Shown in pieces: positions 16,244-24,126 of a stretch of DNA of 64,000 nucleotides; position 1 is the first letter of the stretch; the number at the start of each line of letters is the position of its first letter. The stretch covers positions 1 through 64,000 of the forward strand of contig BTUI01000011.1 of the NCBI GenBank assembly GCA_045863195.1. Reading direction: 5' to 3'. Source of the stretch: W-Chloroflexi-9 sp045863195 (lineage in GTDB: Bacteria > Chloroflexota > Dehalococcoidia > UBA2979). The position numbers and the translations under genes are program-made. The notes beneath the pieces are model-generated. The model searched no databases, was not told where the DNA came from, and was given only the letters and a program-made list of their open reading frames with translations.

Positions 16244-17044
16244 ATGGCGGAGCCTGTGACCGCGAGCGAGGCGCTCGCACACTTCCAGAACTCGTTCCTG
16301 AGCGAGCCCGAGAAGATTGAACACGATGTCCCCATCGTGCGCGTCTTCGTGGATTGGTTCGGCGCGAATCGCCGGATGTCGGAGATGACCGGCGCGCAGG
16401 TCGCGGCGTACGTGAAGCAGCAGACCTCCGGCGCGCCGGCGGAACTGGAGCCGGTGCGCGCCTTCCTGGCGTACTGCTCCCGTGTCGCCTTCACCGAGGC
16501 GAACCTGGTGCCGTTCCTCCAGCTGGGCCCGGACGCCGGTGGCGCCCGGGGCGGCCGAGGCGCGAACCAGGAGCTCGGTGGCAACGCCTTTTACGTGACG
16601 CTGGAGGGCCTCCGATTCCTCGAGCAGCAGCTCGAGGACGAGAAGGCGAAGCGCCCGATGATCGCGGAGAAGCTCCGCGAGGCGATGGCGGACAAGGACT
16701 TCCGCGAGAACGCCCCGCTGGACGCCGCCCGTGACGAGCAGGCGCACATCGAGATGCGCATCCGCGACCTCGAGGAGAAGCTGCGCAACGCCGTCATCAT
16801 CGACGAGCAGGCGAAGGGCGGCCGGGCGAACGTGGGTTCGTTCGTGCGGCTGCTGAACCTCTCCACGTCCAAGGAGCAGCAGTTCACGCTGGTGAGCCCG
16901 GCCGAGGTCGACCCGAAGAACGGCAAGATCTCGATCCAGTCGCCCGTGGGTATCGCCGTGCAGAACCGTTCCGAGGGTGACGAGGTCACGGTGAACGCGC
17001 CGTCCGGCCCGATTCCGTTCCGGATCGTGGAGGTGCGGGGCTAG
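16244..17044 (+). CDS. GreA/GreB-like transcription factor with an extra N-terminal helical domain
   Basis: GreA factors enter the RNA polymerase secondary channel and stimulate cleavage of backtracked transcripts. Here the C-terminal part carries a Gre coiled coil (about 117-185) with the acidic tip reading DKDFRENA (Asp152, Glu155 matching the catalytic D and E of GDLSENA), DEQAHIEMRIRDLEEKL, and an FKBP-like domain (about 195-266) with ISIQSPVGIAVQNRSEGDEV. Ahead of it are about 100 residues (VRVFVDWFGANRRMSEMTGAQVAAYVK...VRAFLAYC) resembling the SAM-like core-binding domain of tyrosine recombinases, and a Gly/Arg linker. At 266 residues it is about 110 longer than standard GreA. The fusion is visible; its purpose is unknown. 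Confidence 0.85.
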   Translation: MAEPVTASEALAHFQNSFLSEPEKIEHDVPIVRVFVDWFGANRRMSEMTGAQVAAYVKQQTSGAPAELEPVRAFLAYCSRVAFTEANLVPFLQLGPDAGGARGGRGANQELGGNAFYVTLEGLRFLEQQLEDEKAKRPMIAEKLREAMADKDFRENAPLDAARDEQAHIEMRIRDLEEKLRNAVIIDEQAKGGRANVGSFVRLLNLSTSKEQQFTLVSPAEVDPKNGKISIQSPVGIAVQNRSEGDEVTVNAPSGPIPFRIVEVRG

Positions 17045-17065
17045 GGCGCGCCCGGCTCCCATCCC

Positions 17066-17995
17066 ATGCCGGCGGTCATCCACGCGAACGGGCTGGTCAA
17101 GCGGTACGGGGAGATCACCGCGCTCGCCGGCGCCTCCTTCGAGGTGCAGGCGGGCGAAATCTTCGGCGTGCTGGGCCCCAACGGCGCGGGGAAGACCACG
17201 CTGGTCGAAATCCTCGAGGGGCTGACCGTCCCGACGGAGGGCACCGCCTCCGTCCTCGGGCTGCCCGTGGTGGAGCAGCCGGACGCCGTGAAGGCGCGCA
17301 TCGGCGTGCAGTTGCAGGCGTCCTCCTACCACGAGTACCTGACGCTCCGGGAGATCCTGTCCCTCTTCGGCTCCTTCTATCCGCGCGCGGCGGATCCCAT
17401 GGCGCTGCTGCGCCGCGTCCGGCTGGAGGAGCGCGCGGACGCCCGCATCAAGCACCTGTCGGGCGGCATGAAGCAGCGCTTCTCGATCGTCGCGGCGCTG
17501 GTGAACGAGCCCGAACTGGTCTTCTTCGACGAGCCGACTGCCGGCCTCGATCCGGACGCGCGCCGCGACCTCTGGCAGATCGTCCGCGACGTGCGCGAAG
17601 CCGGGGCGACGGTGGTGCTGACCACGCACTACATGGAGGAAGCGCAGGCGCTCTGCGACCGGGTCGCCTTCCTGAACGCTGGCCAGATCGTGGCGCTCGA
17701 CACCCCGGCCGGCCTCATCCGCTCCCTCCACGCCCCGTACCGCGTGACCCTGACCACCACGGCGCCGCTGCCGGCAGGTGGCATCGAGGCGATCCCTGGC
17801 GTGTCCGGGGCCACGACCGAGCGCACGCCGGACGGCGCGGTCGCGCGGCTGCAGGCGGCGGAGACCCCGCGCGTGGTCGCGGCGCTCACGGCGCTCGCCG
17901 GCGAGGCTGGGGCCACGGTCGTGGACCTCACCGTGCAGCCCGCGACGCTGGAGGACGTGTTCCTCTCGTTGACCGGACGGGGGCTGGCCGGATGA
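17066..17995 (+). CDS. ABC-2 exporter ATP-binding protein
   Basis: The 309-residue ATPase of a DrrA-like ABC exporter. Walker A is GPNGAGKTT, the Q loop lies in GVQLQASSYHEYLT, the signature reads LSGGMKQR, Walker B is LVFFDEPTAGLD, and the switch His is in LTTHYMEEA. A C-terminal extension of about 90 residues, ending TLEDVFLSLTGRGLAG, is typical for DrrA/CcmA-like multidrug or lipid exporters. Its stop overlaps the permease ATG (ATGA). Substrate unknown; drugs, antibiotics or lipids are usual for the family. Confidence 0.93.
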   Translation: MPAVIHANGLVKRYGEITALAGASFEVQAGEIFGVLGPNGAGKTTLVEILEGLTVPTEGTASVLGLPVVEQPDAVKARIGVQLQASSYHEYLTLREILSLFGSFYPRAADPMALLRRVRLEERADARIKHLSGGMKQRFSIVAALVNEPELVFFDEPTAGLDPDARRDLWQIVRDVREAGATVVLTTHYMEEAQALCDRVAFLNAGQIVALDTPAGLIRSLHAPYRVTLTTTAPLPAGGIEAIPGVSGATTERTPDGAVARLQAAETPRVVAALTALAGEAGATVVDLTVQPATLEDVFLSLTGRGLAG

Positions 17996-19065
17996 AGGCG
18001 ATGCTCGGCGCGAGCCTCAAGATGGTGCTGCGCGACCACCAGGCGATCTTCTGGGCGTTCGCCTTCCCGATGCTCTTCCTGGGCGTCTTCCGCCTGTTCT
18101 CCTTCGACTCGTACGGCACCACGAACCTGATCGTCGCCGGCGATGTCTCCGACCCGCGTGCCGCGGCGCTCGTGCAGGCGCTCGGCGAGGTCGAGTTCCT
18201 CGAGGTCACCGTGCATGACGACCTCGTGGACGTCGCCGCCGCCGAGGCGGTGCTGCGCGACGGCGACGAGGCGGACGCCGCGCTGGTGGTCACCGCGAGC
18301 GAGGGCGCGACGGCGCACGCTGACCTGGTGATCGCGATCAGCGACCCGATCGGCGCCTCCGTCACGACCGCCTCGATCCAGTCGGTCGTTCAGGAGGTGA
18401 ACCTCGCGATGACCGGCGCGCCCCGTGTGATCGAGGTCGCGGCGCGCACGCTGGACACGGAGGAGTCGACCTACTTCGCATTCATCGCGCCGGGCATCAT
18501 CGGCATGGGGCTGATGTCGTTCGCCACGATCAGCCTCGCGGGGTCACTCTCTCGCTACCGGGAGGAGGGCGTGCTGCGCCGCATCCGCGCGACGCCCCTG
18601 GCGCCGTGGCGGTTCTTCGCCTCGGTGGTGGTCGCGCACCTGGTGATCGCGACCGCGCAGATCGCCCTGCTCGCCACGTTCGCGCAGGTGCTGGGCGGCG
18701 ACGTGCTGCGTGGAGGGCTTCCGTTCCTGCTCGTCGCGGCCTACGGCACGCTGATCTTCCTGAACATCGGGGTGATCATCGCCGGCCGCGTGCAGGGCCG
18801 GGGCGCGGTGGAGGGCGCGGCGAACGCGGTGACTCTGCCGATGATGTTCCTGAGCGGCACGTTCTTCCCGAAGGAGGGGCTGCCGGACCTCATCCAGCCG
18901 TTCGTCCAGGCGCTGCCGCTCACGCACATGCTCAGCGCGCTGCGCGGGCTCACGCTGGATGGCGAAGGGCTGCTGCAGCAGGGGCCGTCGCTGCTCATCC
19001 TGACGGCCTGGGTGCTGGCGACGTTCGTCCTCGCGCGGTTCTCGTTCTCGTTCCGCGACTCGTAG
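17992..19065 (+). CDS. ABC-2 exporter permease
   Basis: The 357-residue partner of the preceding ATPase. One N-terminal membrane helix (about 15-35, AIFWAFAFPMLFLGVF) is followed by an extracytoplasmic domain of about 130 residues, then five helices at the C-terminus, with the ABC-2 motif FLSGTFFPKEGLPDLIQPFVQALPLTH and REEGVLRRIRATPLAPW before the transmembrane block. The pair forms a two-gene operon with no linked regulator. It probably exports a drug-like or lipid substrate from the cytoplasm. Confidence 0.9.
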   Translation: MKAMLGASLKMVLRDHQAIFWAFAFPMLFLGVFRLFSFDSYGTTNLIVAGDVSDPRAAALVQALGEVEFLEVTVHDDLVDVAAAEAVLRDGDEADAALVVTASEGATAHADLVIAISDPIGASVTTASIQSVVQEVNLAMTGAPRVIEVAARTLDTEESTYFAFIAPGIIGMGLMSFATISLAGSLSRYREEGVLRRIRATPLAPWRFFASVVVAHLVIATAQIALLATFAQVLGGDVLRGGLPFLLVAAYGTLIFLNIGVIIAGRVQGRGAVEGAANAVTLPMMFLSGTFFPKEGLPDLIQPFVQALPLTHMLSALRGLTLDGEGLLQQGPSLLILTAWVLATFVLARFSFSFRDS

Positions 19066-19072
19066 CGCTCGC

Positions 19073-19999
19073 CTAGCCGATCACCCCGCGGTCGATCACC
19101 ATCGCCGCGAACAGGGCGGCGAGGTAGAGCGTGGAGTAGCGGAACATCCCCCGCGTCCCCAGCAGCCCCTGCGCGCGGTACATGCGGATCGCGAACCAGG
19201 TGAAGCCAAGCCCGCCCGCGAGCGCGGTGGCGAAGTAGATCCAGCCAAGTTCCGCCGCCGACCCGAACATGAGCGTGACGCACAGCGTCAGCACGGAGTA
19301 CGCGACCGTCTGGCGCTTCGTCTCCCGCTCGCCCAGGACCACGGGCATCATCGGGATCCGCGCCTCGCGATAGTCCGGCTCCAGGGCCAGCGCCAGTGCC
19401 CAGAAGTGGGGCGGCTGCCAGTAGAAGACGATGAAGAAGAGCAGGAGCCCTTCCACCGACACGTCGCCGGTGACGGCAGCCCAGCCGATGAGCGGCGGCA
19501 TGGCGCCCGCCACGCCGCCGAGCACCGTGTTGTGGACGGTGTGCCGCTTCAGGTACATCGAGTAAATGAAGACATAAAAACCGAACGCGCCGAGAGCGAG
19601 GAGCGCCGAGAGGCCGTTCGCCGTGAAGTAGAGCCACGGGCCGGACGAGAGGCCCATCGCGAAGCCGAAGATCGCCGCGTGGGTCGCGGGGACGCGCCCG
19701 CTCGGGATCGGCCGGTTCTGCGTCCGGCGCATCACCCGGTCGATGTCGCGGTCGATCCACATGTTCACGGCGCCCGCGCCGCCTGCGGCGAGCATCCCGC
19801 CGATGAGCGTGGCGATCACCAGCCAGGTCCCCGGCCAGCCCTCCGCCGCGAGCACCATGGCCGGGACGGTCGTGATCAGCAGCAGCAGCATGATCGAGGG
19901 CTTGGTCAGGGTGAAGTAGTCGCGCAGGATCTGCCCGGCGCGCGCGCGCGGTGCGGCGTGATCCGCGAGGGGGGCGCCCTGGCCGGCCTCGGTCCGCAC
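19073..19999 (-). CDS. ctaB: Protoheme IX farnesyltransferase (haem O synthase)
   Basis: CtaB adds a farnesyl group to protohaem, giving haem O, the precursor of haem A used by the caa3 oxidase encoded at 27-31 kb. The UbiA-family membrane prenyltransferase has about nine helices and the polyprenyl-binding motif NMWIDRDIDRVMRRTQNRPI, the second acidic region YREARIPMMPVVLGE, and KPSIMLLLLITTVPAM at the first helix. GCGGAGG abuts a GTG at 20008, so the GTG at 19999, nine bases on, is the better start (308 residues). It follows ccmD by about 120 bases and may be read from the ccm operon. No ctaA (haem A synthase) is in the window. Confidence 0.95.
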   Translation of the reverse strand: MRTEAGQGAPLADHAAPRARAGQILRDYFTLTKPSIMLLLLITTVPAMVLAAEGWPGTWLVIATLIGGMLAAGGAGAVNMWIDRDIDRVMRRTQNRPIPSGRVPATHAAIFGFAMGLSSGPWLYFTANGLSALLALGAFGFYVFIYSMYLKRHTVHNTVLGGVAGAMPPLIGWAAVTGDVSVEGLLLFFIVFYWQPPHFWALALALEPDYREARIPMMPVVLGERETKRQTVAYSVLTLCVTLMFGSAAELGWIYFATALAGGLGFTWFAIRMYRAQGLLGTRGMFRYSTLYLAALFAAMVIDRGVIG

Positions 20000-20121
20000 T
20001 CGCTGCACCCTCCGCCCGGGTGACCGGCGCCGCCGTCGCGGTCCGGAACCTGTGGAATCCTCAGAATCCGATGCTACCCCCGCGCCGCCTCAGGGAGCAG
20101 GGGCGGAGCGGCGGGCGAAGG

Positions 20122-20289
20122 TCAGCCCTCGCGACGTCCCGCGGGGCGGTCCGCTTCTTCGAGGCGTTCCTCCAGCCGCTCAATCTCGCGTTGGAGCGAG
20201 CGGATGCGGCCCTGCAGGAGCAGCAGGTAGACGAAGAGGCAGGCCCACACGACTGCGAACCCGGCGAAGAGGTACTCGAGGTTGTCCAT
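20122..20289 (-). CDS. ccmD: CcmD-like haem exporter protein
   Basis: A 55-residue protein with one membrane helix (about 5-25, YLFAGFAVVWACLFVYLLLL) followed by a basic/acidic amphipathic helix (RIRSLQREIERLEERLEE), the standard architecture of CcmD, which helps release haem-loaded CcmE from the CcmABC complex. The ATG overlaps the ccmC stop as TAATG. Too short for many gene callers, but position and shape make the call firm. It is the last gene of the maturation operon. Confidence 0.85.
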   Translation of the reverse strand: MDNLEYLFAGFAVVWACLFVYLLLLQGRIRSLQREIERLEERLEEADRPAGRREG

Positions 20290-21002
20290 TACGCCCCTTC
20301 GCGCCGGTCCACGCCGGCGCGGATGCCGGCGAGCCGCTGGTGCAGCCGTTCCGCCTCCGTGCTCAGGGAGATGAGCCACGCGGCGAGGAGGAAGACGGCC
20401 ACGAAGCCGATCAGCAGCACGATCAGCATCTCGCCCGGCAGCGCCGGCTTCGTGGTGAAGATGATGGGCTGCGGGTGCAGCGTCCGCCACCACCGCACCG
20501 ACATCTGGATCAGCGGGACATCGAGGAACCCGACGATGCCGATGACCGCGGCGTAGCGCGCGGCCTGCTCGTCCGTGGAGTCGGAGACGGCGCGCGCCAG
20601 CAGGTACGCGGAGTAGATCAGGAACAGGACCAGCGTGGTCGTCAGCCGGGCGTCCCACGTCCAGTAGACGCCCCAGATCGGCTTGCCCCAGATCGCGCCG
20701 CTCAGCAGCACCAGACCGGTGAGCAGTACACCCACCTGGGCGCTGCCGCGTGCGACGGCGTCCCAGCGCATGTCGCGCTTCCACAGCACCATGATCGAGG
20801 CGACGAACGTGACGAAGAACGCGGCGTAGGTCGTGACCGCGGCCGGCACGTGGATGTACATCAGCCGCTGCACTTCGCCCTCGATGATCTCGCGCGGCGC
20901 CGCGACGAGCGCGCCGACGATCATCGCCATCATCGCGACGCCCGTGGCGGGCGGGAGCACGCTCCATCGCAGCGCCAGCAGCCGCATGGCGAGGGCGGTC
21001 AT
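20289..21002 (-). CDS. ccmC: Haem exporter / CcmE haem-handling protein CcmC
   Basis: CcmC loads haem onto the chaperone CcmE on the outer side of the membrane in System I cytochrome c maturation. The 237-residue protein has six helices and the tryptophan-rich WWD-like signature GKPIWGVYWTWDARLTTTLVLFLIYSAYL; conserved histidines flank it in MYIHVPAA and RTLHPQPI. The start at 21002 overlaps the ccmB stop by ATGA; the longer opening (263 aa) begins inside ccmB and is rejected. Confidence 0.95.
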   Translation of the reverse strand: MTALAMRLLALRWSVLPPATGVAMMAMIVGALVAAPREIIEGEVQRLMYIHVPAAVTTYAAFFVTFVASIMVLWKRDMRWDAVARGSAQVGVLLTGLVLLSGAIWGKPIWGVYWTWDARLTTTLVLFLIYSAYLLARAVSDSTDEQAARYAAVIGIVGFLDVPLIQMSVRWWRTLHPQPIIFTTKPALPGEMLIVLLIGFVAVFLLAAWLISLSTEAERLHQRLAGIRAGVDRREGA

Positions 21003-21655
21003 CGTTCCACCGCGATCGGGAACAGCAGCACGGAGATGAGCGTGCTCCACAGCGCGAACACCGCCAGCAGCAGCATCCACGGCGCCGTCCCCGCCTCGAT
21101 GCCGAGCGAGGCGCCCGAAGCGCGCACCGCGCCGATGAGCAGGGGGATGAGCAGCGGCATCGAGAGCACCGGCAGCAGCACCGCGCGTGCGCGGAGGCGG
21201 CTCCCCATCACCGACAGGAGCGTGGTCAGTGACACGTATCCGACGGTCCCGATGAACACGATGGCCAGCAACTCCGGGGTGAGGAGGGAGATATTGAAGA
21301 GGATAGTCGCCAGCCCTAACTGGGCAAACTCGATCACCAGCAGCGCGATCAGGTTGCTCGCCGCCTTACCCAGGAAGATCGAGGTCGGCGACACCGGTGA
21401 CAGCAGCACCGCGTCGAACGTGCCCTCGTCCGCCTCGTGCTGGAACGACTGGCCGGCGGCGAACACGCCCGCGAACAGGAACGTGGTCCACATCACGCCC
21501 GGCAGGAGCGGGCGCACGTCGCGCGTCGCGAGGTCGAACGCGAACGAGTAGATGAGCACGCTGATCGTGGCGAACGCCGCCGCGGAGAGCCACGCGCTGC
21601 GGTTCCGCCACGCCAGGCGCAGATCCTTCTGCATCACCACCCACGCCAGGTTCAT
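20999..21655 (-). CDS. ccmB: Haem ABC exporter permease CcmB
   Basis: CcmB is the membrane subunit of the CcmABCD release complex. The 218-residue protein has six hydrophobic helices, begins MNLAWVVMQKDLRLAWRNR and carries the typical SFQHEADEGTFDAVLLSPVS cytoplasmic loop plus the LPVLSMPLLIPLLIGAV helix. Start and stop overlap ccmA and ccmC by four bases each. A longer opening upstream reads through ccmA in another frame and is a shadow. Confidence 0.95.
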   Translation of the reverse strand: MNLAWVVMQKDLRLAWRNRSAWLSAAAFATISVLIYSFAFDLATRDVRPLLPGVMWTTFLFAGVFAAGQSFQHEADEGTFDAVLLSPVSPTSIFLGKAASNLIALLVIEFAQLGLATILFNISLLTPELLAIVFIGTVGYVSLTTLLSVMGSRLRARAVLLPVLSMPLLIPLLIGAVRASGASLGIEAGTAPWMLLLAVFALWSTLISVLLFPIAVER

Positions 21656-22332
21656 CGTGCCGCCTCGCTGGCGGCGGGAAGGCTCACTGTGTCCTCGATC
21701 ACCCGGCCACGTTCGAGCCGCACGAGGCCGGTCGCCCACGCCTCCACGCGGTCGACGCGGTGAGTGGCGGCCACCACGGTGAGGCCCGGCGAGGCGAGTG
21801 CGAGTTCGTCGAGGAGTGCGACGCCCTCGGGGTCGAGCCCGGTCTCCGGCTCGTCGGCGAACAGGATCGCCGGCCGGTGGACGAGCGCGCGCGCCAGCGC
21901 GAGGCGCTGGTGGTAGCCACGCGAGAGGACGGCCGCCGGCTCGCGACGGCGGAGCCACAGGCCGACCGCGCGCAGCAGCTCCTCGATGCGAATCTCGGCA
22001 TCCGGCACGCCGTACAGGCGCGCGAAGAACTGCAGGTTCTCCAGTGCGCTCATCTCCTCGTACACCATCGGCTGGTGGCCGAGGACGCCGATCGCGCGGC
22101 GGAGCGCGGCGGGGCGCCGGCCGAGGTCGTGTCCGGCGACGGTCGCGCGGCCAGCACTGGGGGAGACGAGCGTCGCGAGCATCGCCAGCAGGGTCGTCTT
22201 GCCAGCGCCGTTTGCACCGAGCAGCGCGACACGCGCGCCGGCGGGGATGCGCAGGTCGACCGCGCGTACGACCTCCAGCCCGCCGTAGCGGCGGGTGAGG
22301 CCGTGCGCCTCCACGGCGATCGCGGCGGTCAC
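21652..22332 (-). CDS. ccmA: Haem ABC exporter ATP-binding protein CcmA
   Basis: CcmA hydrolyses ATP to release haem-charged CcmE from CcmC. The 226-residue protein has Walker A GANGAGKTT, a signature read as LSRGYHQRLALARAL (LSxG.xQR, as is usual for CcmA), Walker B ILFADEPETGLD and switch His in VAATHRVD. Four-base overlaps join it to the genes on both sides. The dipeptide ET in DEPETGLD replaces the more common YT or FT. Confidence 0.94.
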   Translation of the reverse strand: MTAAIAVEAHGLTRRYGGLEVVRAVDLRIPAGARVALLGANGAGKTTLLAMLATLVSPSAGRATVAGHDLGRRPAALRRAIGVLGHQPMVYEEMSALENLQFFARLYGVPDAEIRIEELLRAVGLWLRRREPAAVLSRGYHQRLALARALVHRPAILFADEPETGLDPEGVALLDELALASPGLTVVAATHRVDRVEAWATGLVRLERGRVIEDTVSLPAASEAAR

Positions 22333-23354
22333 GCCGCCTCGCGGCGTCGACGGGTCGCGGCAACGGCCACCGCGCCGGCGAGGAGCACCAGTGCCGTGGC
22401 CGCGCCGATGGCGGCGCCCGAGGGCTCCGTGAGGGTGTTCACGTTCCGCTCCGGGGCGAACCCGTCCAGCCGGACGATCAGCCCCTGGCCGGGGCCCACG
22501 CCCGACTGCTCCACCACGCGCAGCGTGTTCGCCGTTGCGCCCTCGCCGATGCGTTCGTCGTCCGCGCGGCGCGCCTCACCCTCCGGCTCCATTCCGCGCA
22601 GGAAGCCCTCCGGGACGCGCACGGCCACGCGGTCGGTCTGGAGCGGCGCGGTGACGCGGAGCAGGTAGGCGTCCTCCTGCACGTCGTACTCGACGAGGTA
22701 GCGGGTGATCACGGAGGTCGTGGAGAGCGGCCGGATCGGGAGCGCGGCGCTGATGCCACCGGCCTCCAAGGTGAAGGTGCCTTCCGGGTTGTCGCCGGAG
22801 CCCTCCAGCGTGCCCTCCGGGGCGGGGAGGCGCAGCGTCACGCCGCCCTCGCCGCCCACGTACACGCGGTCCGAGGGGTTCCGCACCAGGTCCTCGCGGA
22901 GCAGCCCCATCTGGCCGAGGTCGCGGTCGATCGCCACCACGGTGACCACGGTCGACTCCACGGTCAGGTCGGGACGCTCGGTGGTCGTCTCGTACACGGT
23001 GACGTCCTGAATGACCTCCGGCGCGGCCCCGTCGAGGATGGCTGGGGGCACAAAGTACTGGACGCCCCGGTAGGAGATGACTGGCACGTAGGTGCGGCTG
23101 AGGATCGCCGGGACGCGCGCCTCGTACCGGCCGTCCGCGACCTCCGCGTCGACTGTCCCGGACACGGCCTCATTCTCGAGGATGATGATGCGGACGGAGA
23201 GCGCGGACTCGTCCAGCGTGGCGCCGGCGGAGCCCATCGTGATTGCCCCCGCGATCAGCCCGTCGTTCGCCTGCCCGCTCGCGCCGCCCGGGACGGCCGC
23301 CGTGCCGAGGCACGCGACGGCAAGGAGCGCGCGGAGCACCCAGCGACGGCTCAT
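22329..23354 (-). CDS. Secreted, C-terminally anchored protein of unknown function in the ccm operon
   Basis: I do not recognise this family. The 341-residue protein has a signal peptide (RALLAVACLGTAAVPGGASG), a beta-rich extracytoplasmic region of about 290 residues (SVRIIILENEAVSGTVDAEV, TYVPVISYRGVQYFV, TLTEPSG) and one C-terminal helix (GAAIGAATALVLLAGAVAVAA) followed by RRRREAA. It could bind a ligand or cytochrome outside the cell and be held by its tail. It sits between the ccmI-like and ccmA genes and overlaps both by four bases, so it is produced with the cytochrome c machinery. Two cysteines occur only in the signal region, so a thiol role is unlikely. Confidence 0.75.
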   Translation of the reverse strand: MSRRWVLRALLAVACLGTAAVPGGASGQANDGLIAGAITMGSAGATLDESALSVRIIILENEAVSGTVDAEVADGRYEARVPAILSRTYVPVISYRGVQYFVPPAILDGAAPEVIQDVTVYETTTERPDLTVESTVVTVVAIDRDLGQMGLLREDLVRNPSDRVYVGGEGGVTLRLPAPEGTLEGSGDNPEGTFTLEAGGISAALPIRPLSTTSVITRYLVEYDVQEDAYLLRVTAPLQTDRVAVRVPEGFLRGMEPEGEARRADDERIGEGATANTLRVVEQSGVGPGQGLIVRLDGFAPERNVNTLTEPSGAAIGAATALVLLAGAVAVAATRRRREAA

Positions 23355-23626
23355 CGGGCATCCTCGCCCAGCGCACGGAGTGCCTCGGTCACCTCACGGA
23401 GGCGCGGGCCCAGCGCACGGCGCGCATCCGCCCGGTCCGCCTCGGTGATGCGTCCGGTGGCGAGGTCGTCGTCGATCTCGCGGAGCTCGGCGAGGATCGC
23501 GGCGCGCCGCGCGAGCAGGTCGTCGACCGCCGCGCCCGCGTCCGGCCGCACGTCGCCCGGGCGGGGCCACGCGACGAAGACCGCCGTGGCGGCGGCAATG
23601 GCGGCGAGGATCGCCCACTCCGTCAC
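23351..23626 (-). CDS. Short CcmI-like protein
   Basis: A 91-residue protein with one N-terminal helix (AILAAIAAATAVFVAW) and a helical hairpin LARRAAILAELREIDDDLATGRITEADRADARR, the pattern seen at the start of CcmI (the apocytochrome-handling subunit) and in small ccm-linked proteins. It lacks the TPR part of full-length CcmI. The start is a GTG overlapping the ccmH stop (GTGA). It probably assists CcmF/CcmH in haem ligation. The long opening upstream in the same frame runs antisense-free through ccmH and is not used. Confidence 0.7.
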   Translation of the reverse strand: MTEWAILAAIAAATAVFVAWPRPGDVRPDAGAAVDDLLARRAAILAELREIDDDLATGRITEADRADARRALGPRLREVTEALRALGEDAR

Positions 23627-24126
23627 GCCTCGCGCTCCTCGTCGGCGCGGAGTTCCGCATCGATCCACCCGTCGTCGACCGGAGCGCCGGTCGTCGCCGC
23701 GGGTGCCGGGCGGGCGCGACGGCGGAGCGAGAGCAGGAACCACCCGCCGGCGAGGCCGACGAGGGCGACCGCGCCGCTCACCCATCCGAAGAGCCAGAGG
23801 TTGAACCCCTCGCGCGGCAGTTCGGCGCGCACCTGCGGGCCGTAGCGCGTCTCGAAGAACAGGATGATGTCGTCCGCGTTGGCGCCGGCGGCCAGGCGCT
23901 CGCGGATGATCTGCTTCATGTCGCGACAGATCGCGAGTTCGCACACGTCCAGGCGCTTGTTCGTGCACTGTGGGCAGAGCAACTGGCGTTCGATCGCGAT
24001 CGCCTGCTCCTCCGTCGGCGGGAGCTGCGCGGAGGCGTCCCGCGCGCCGCTGACGAGGGCGACGCCCATCCCGAGCGTGACGGCGACGGCGGCAGCGAAC
24101 AGGAGCGGGACGCGGCGAAGGGTCAT
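23623..24126 (-). CDS. ccmH: Cytochrome c maturation thiol protein CcmH
   Basis: CcmH holds apocytochrome c thiols for haem attachment. The 167-residue protein has a signal/anchor helix (PLLFAAAVAVTLGMGVAL), the redox pair CPQC in IERQLLCPQCTN, the RDMKQIIRERLAAG helix, ILFFETRYGPQVR (family consensus f...RYG..vl) and a C-terminal membrane helix. Two further cysteines in VCELAICRDM are unusual, because most relatives have Ser or Ala there. ATGA and GTGA overlaps couple it to ccmF and the ccmI-like gene. Confidence 0.92.
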   Translation of the reverse strand: MTLRRVPLLFAAAVAVTLGMGVALVSGARDASAQLPPTEEQAIAIERQLLCPQCTNKRLDVCELAICRDMKQIIRERLAAGANADDIILFFETRYGPQVRAELPREGFNLWLFGWVSGAVALVGLAGGWFLLSLRRRARPAPAATTGAPVDDGWIDAELRADEEREA

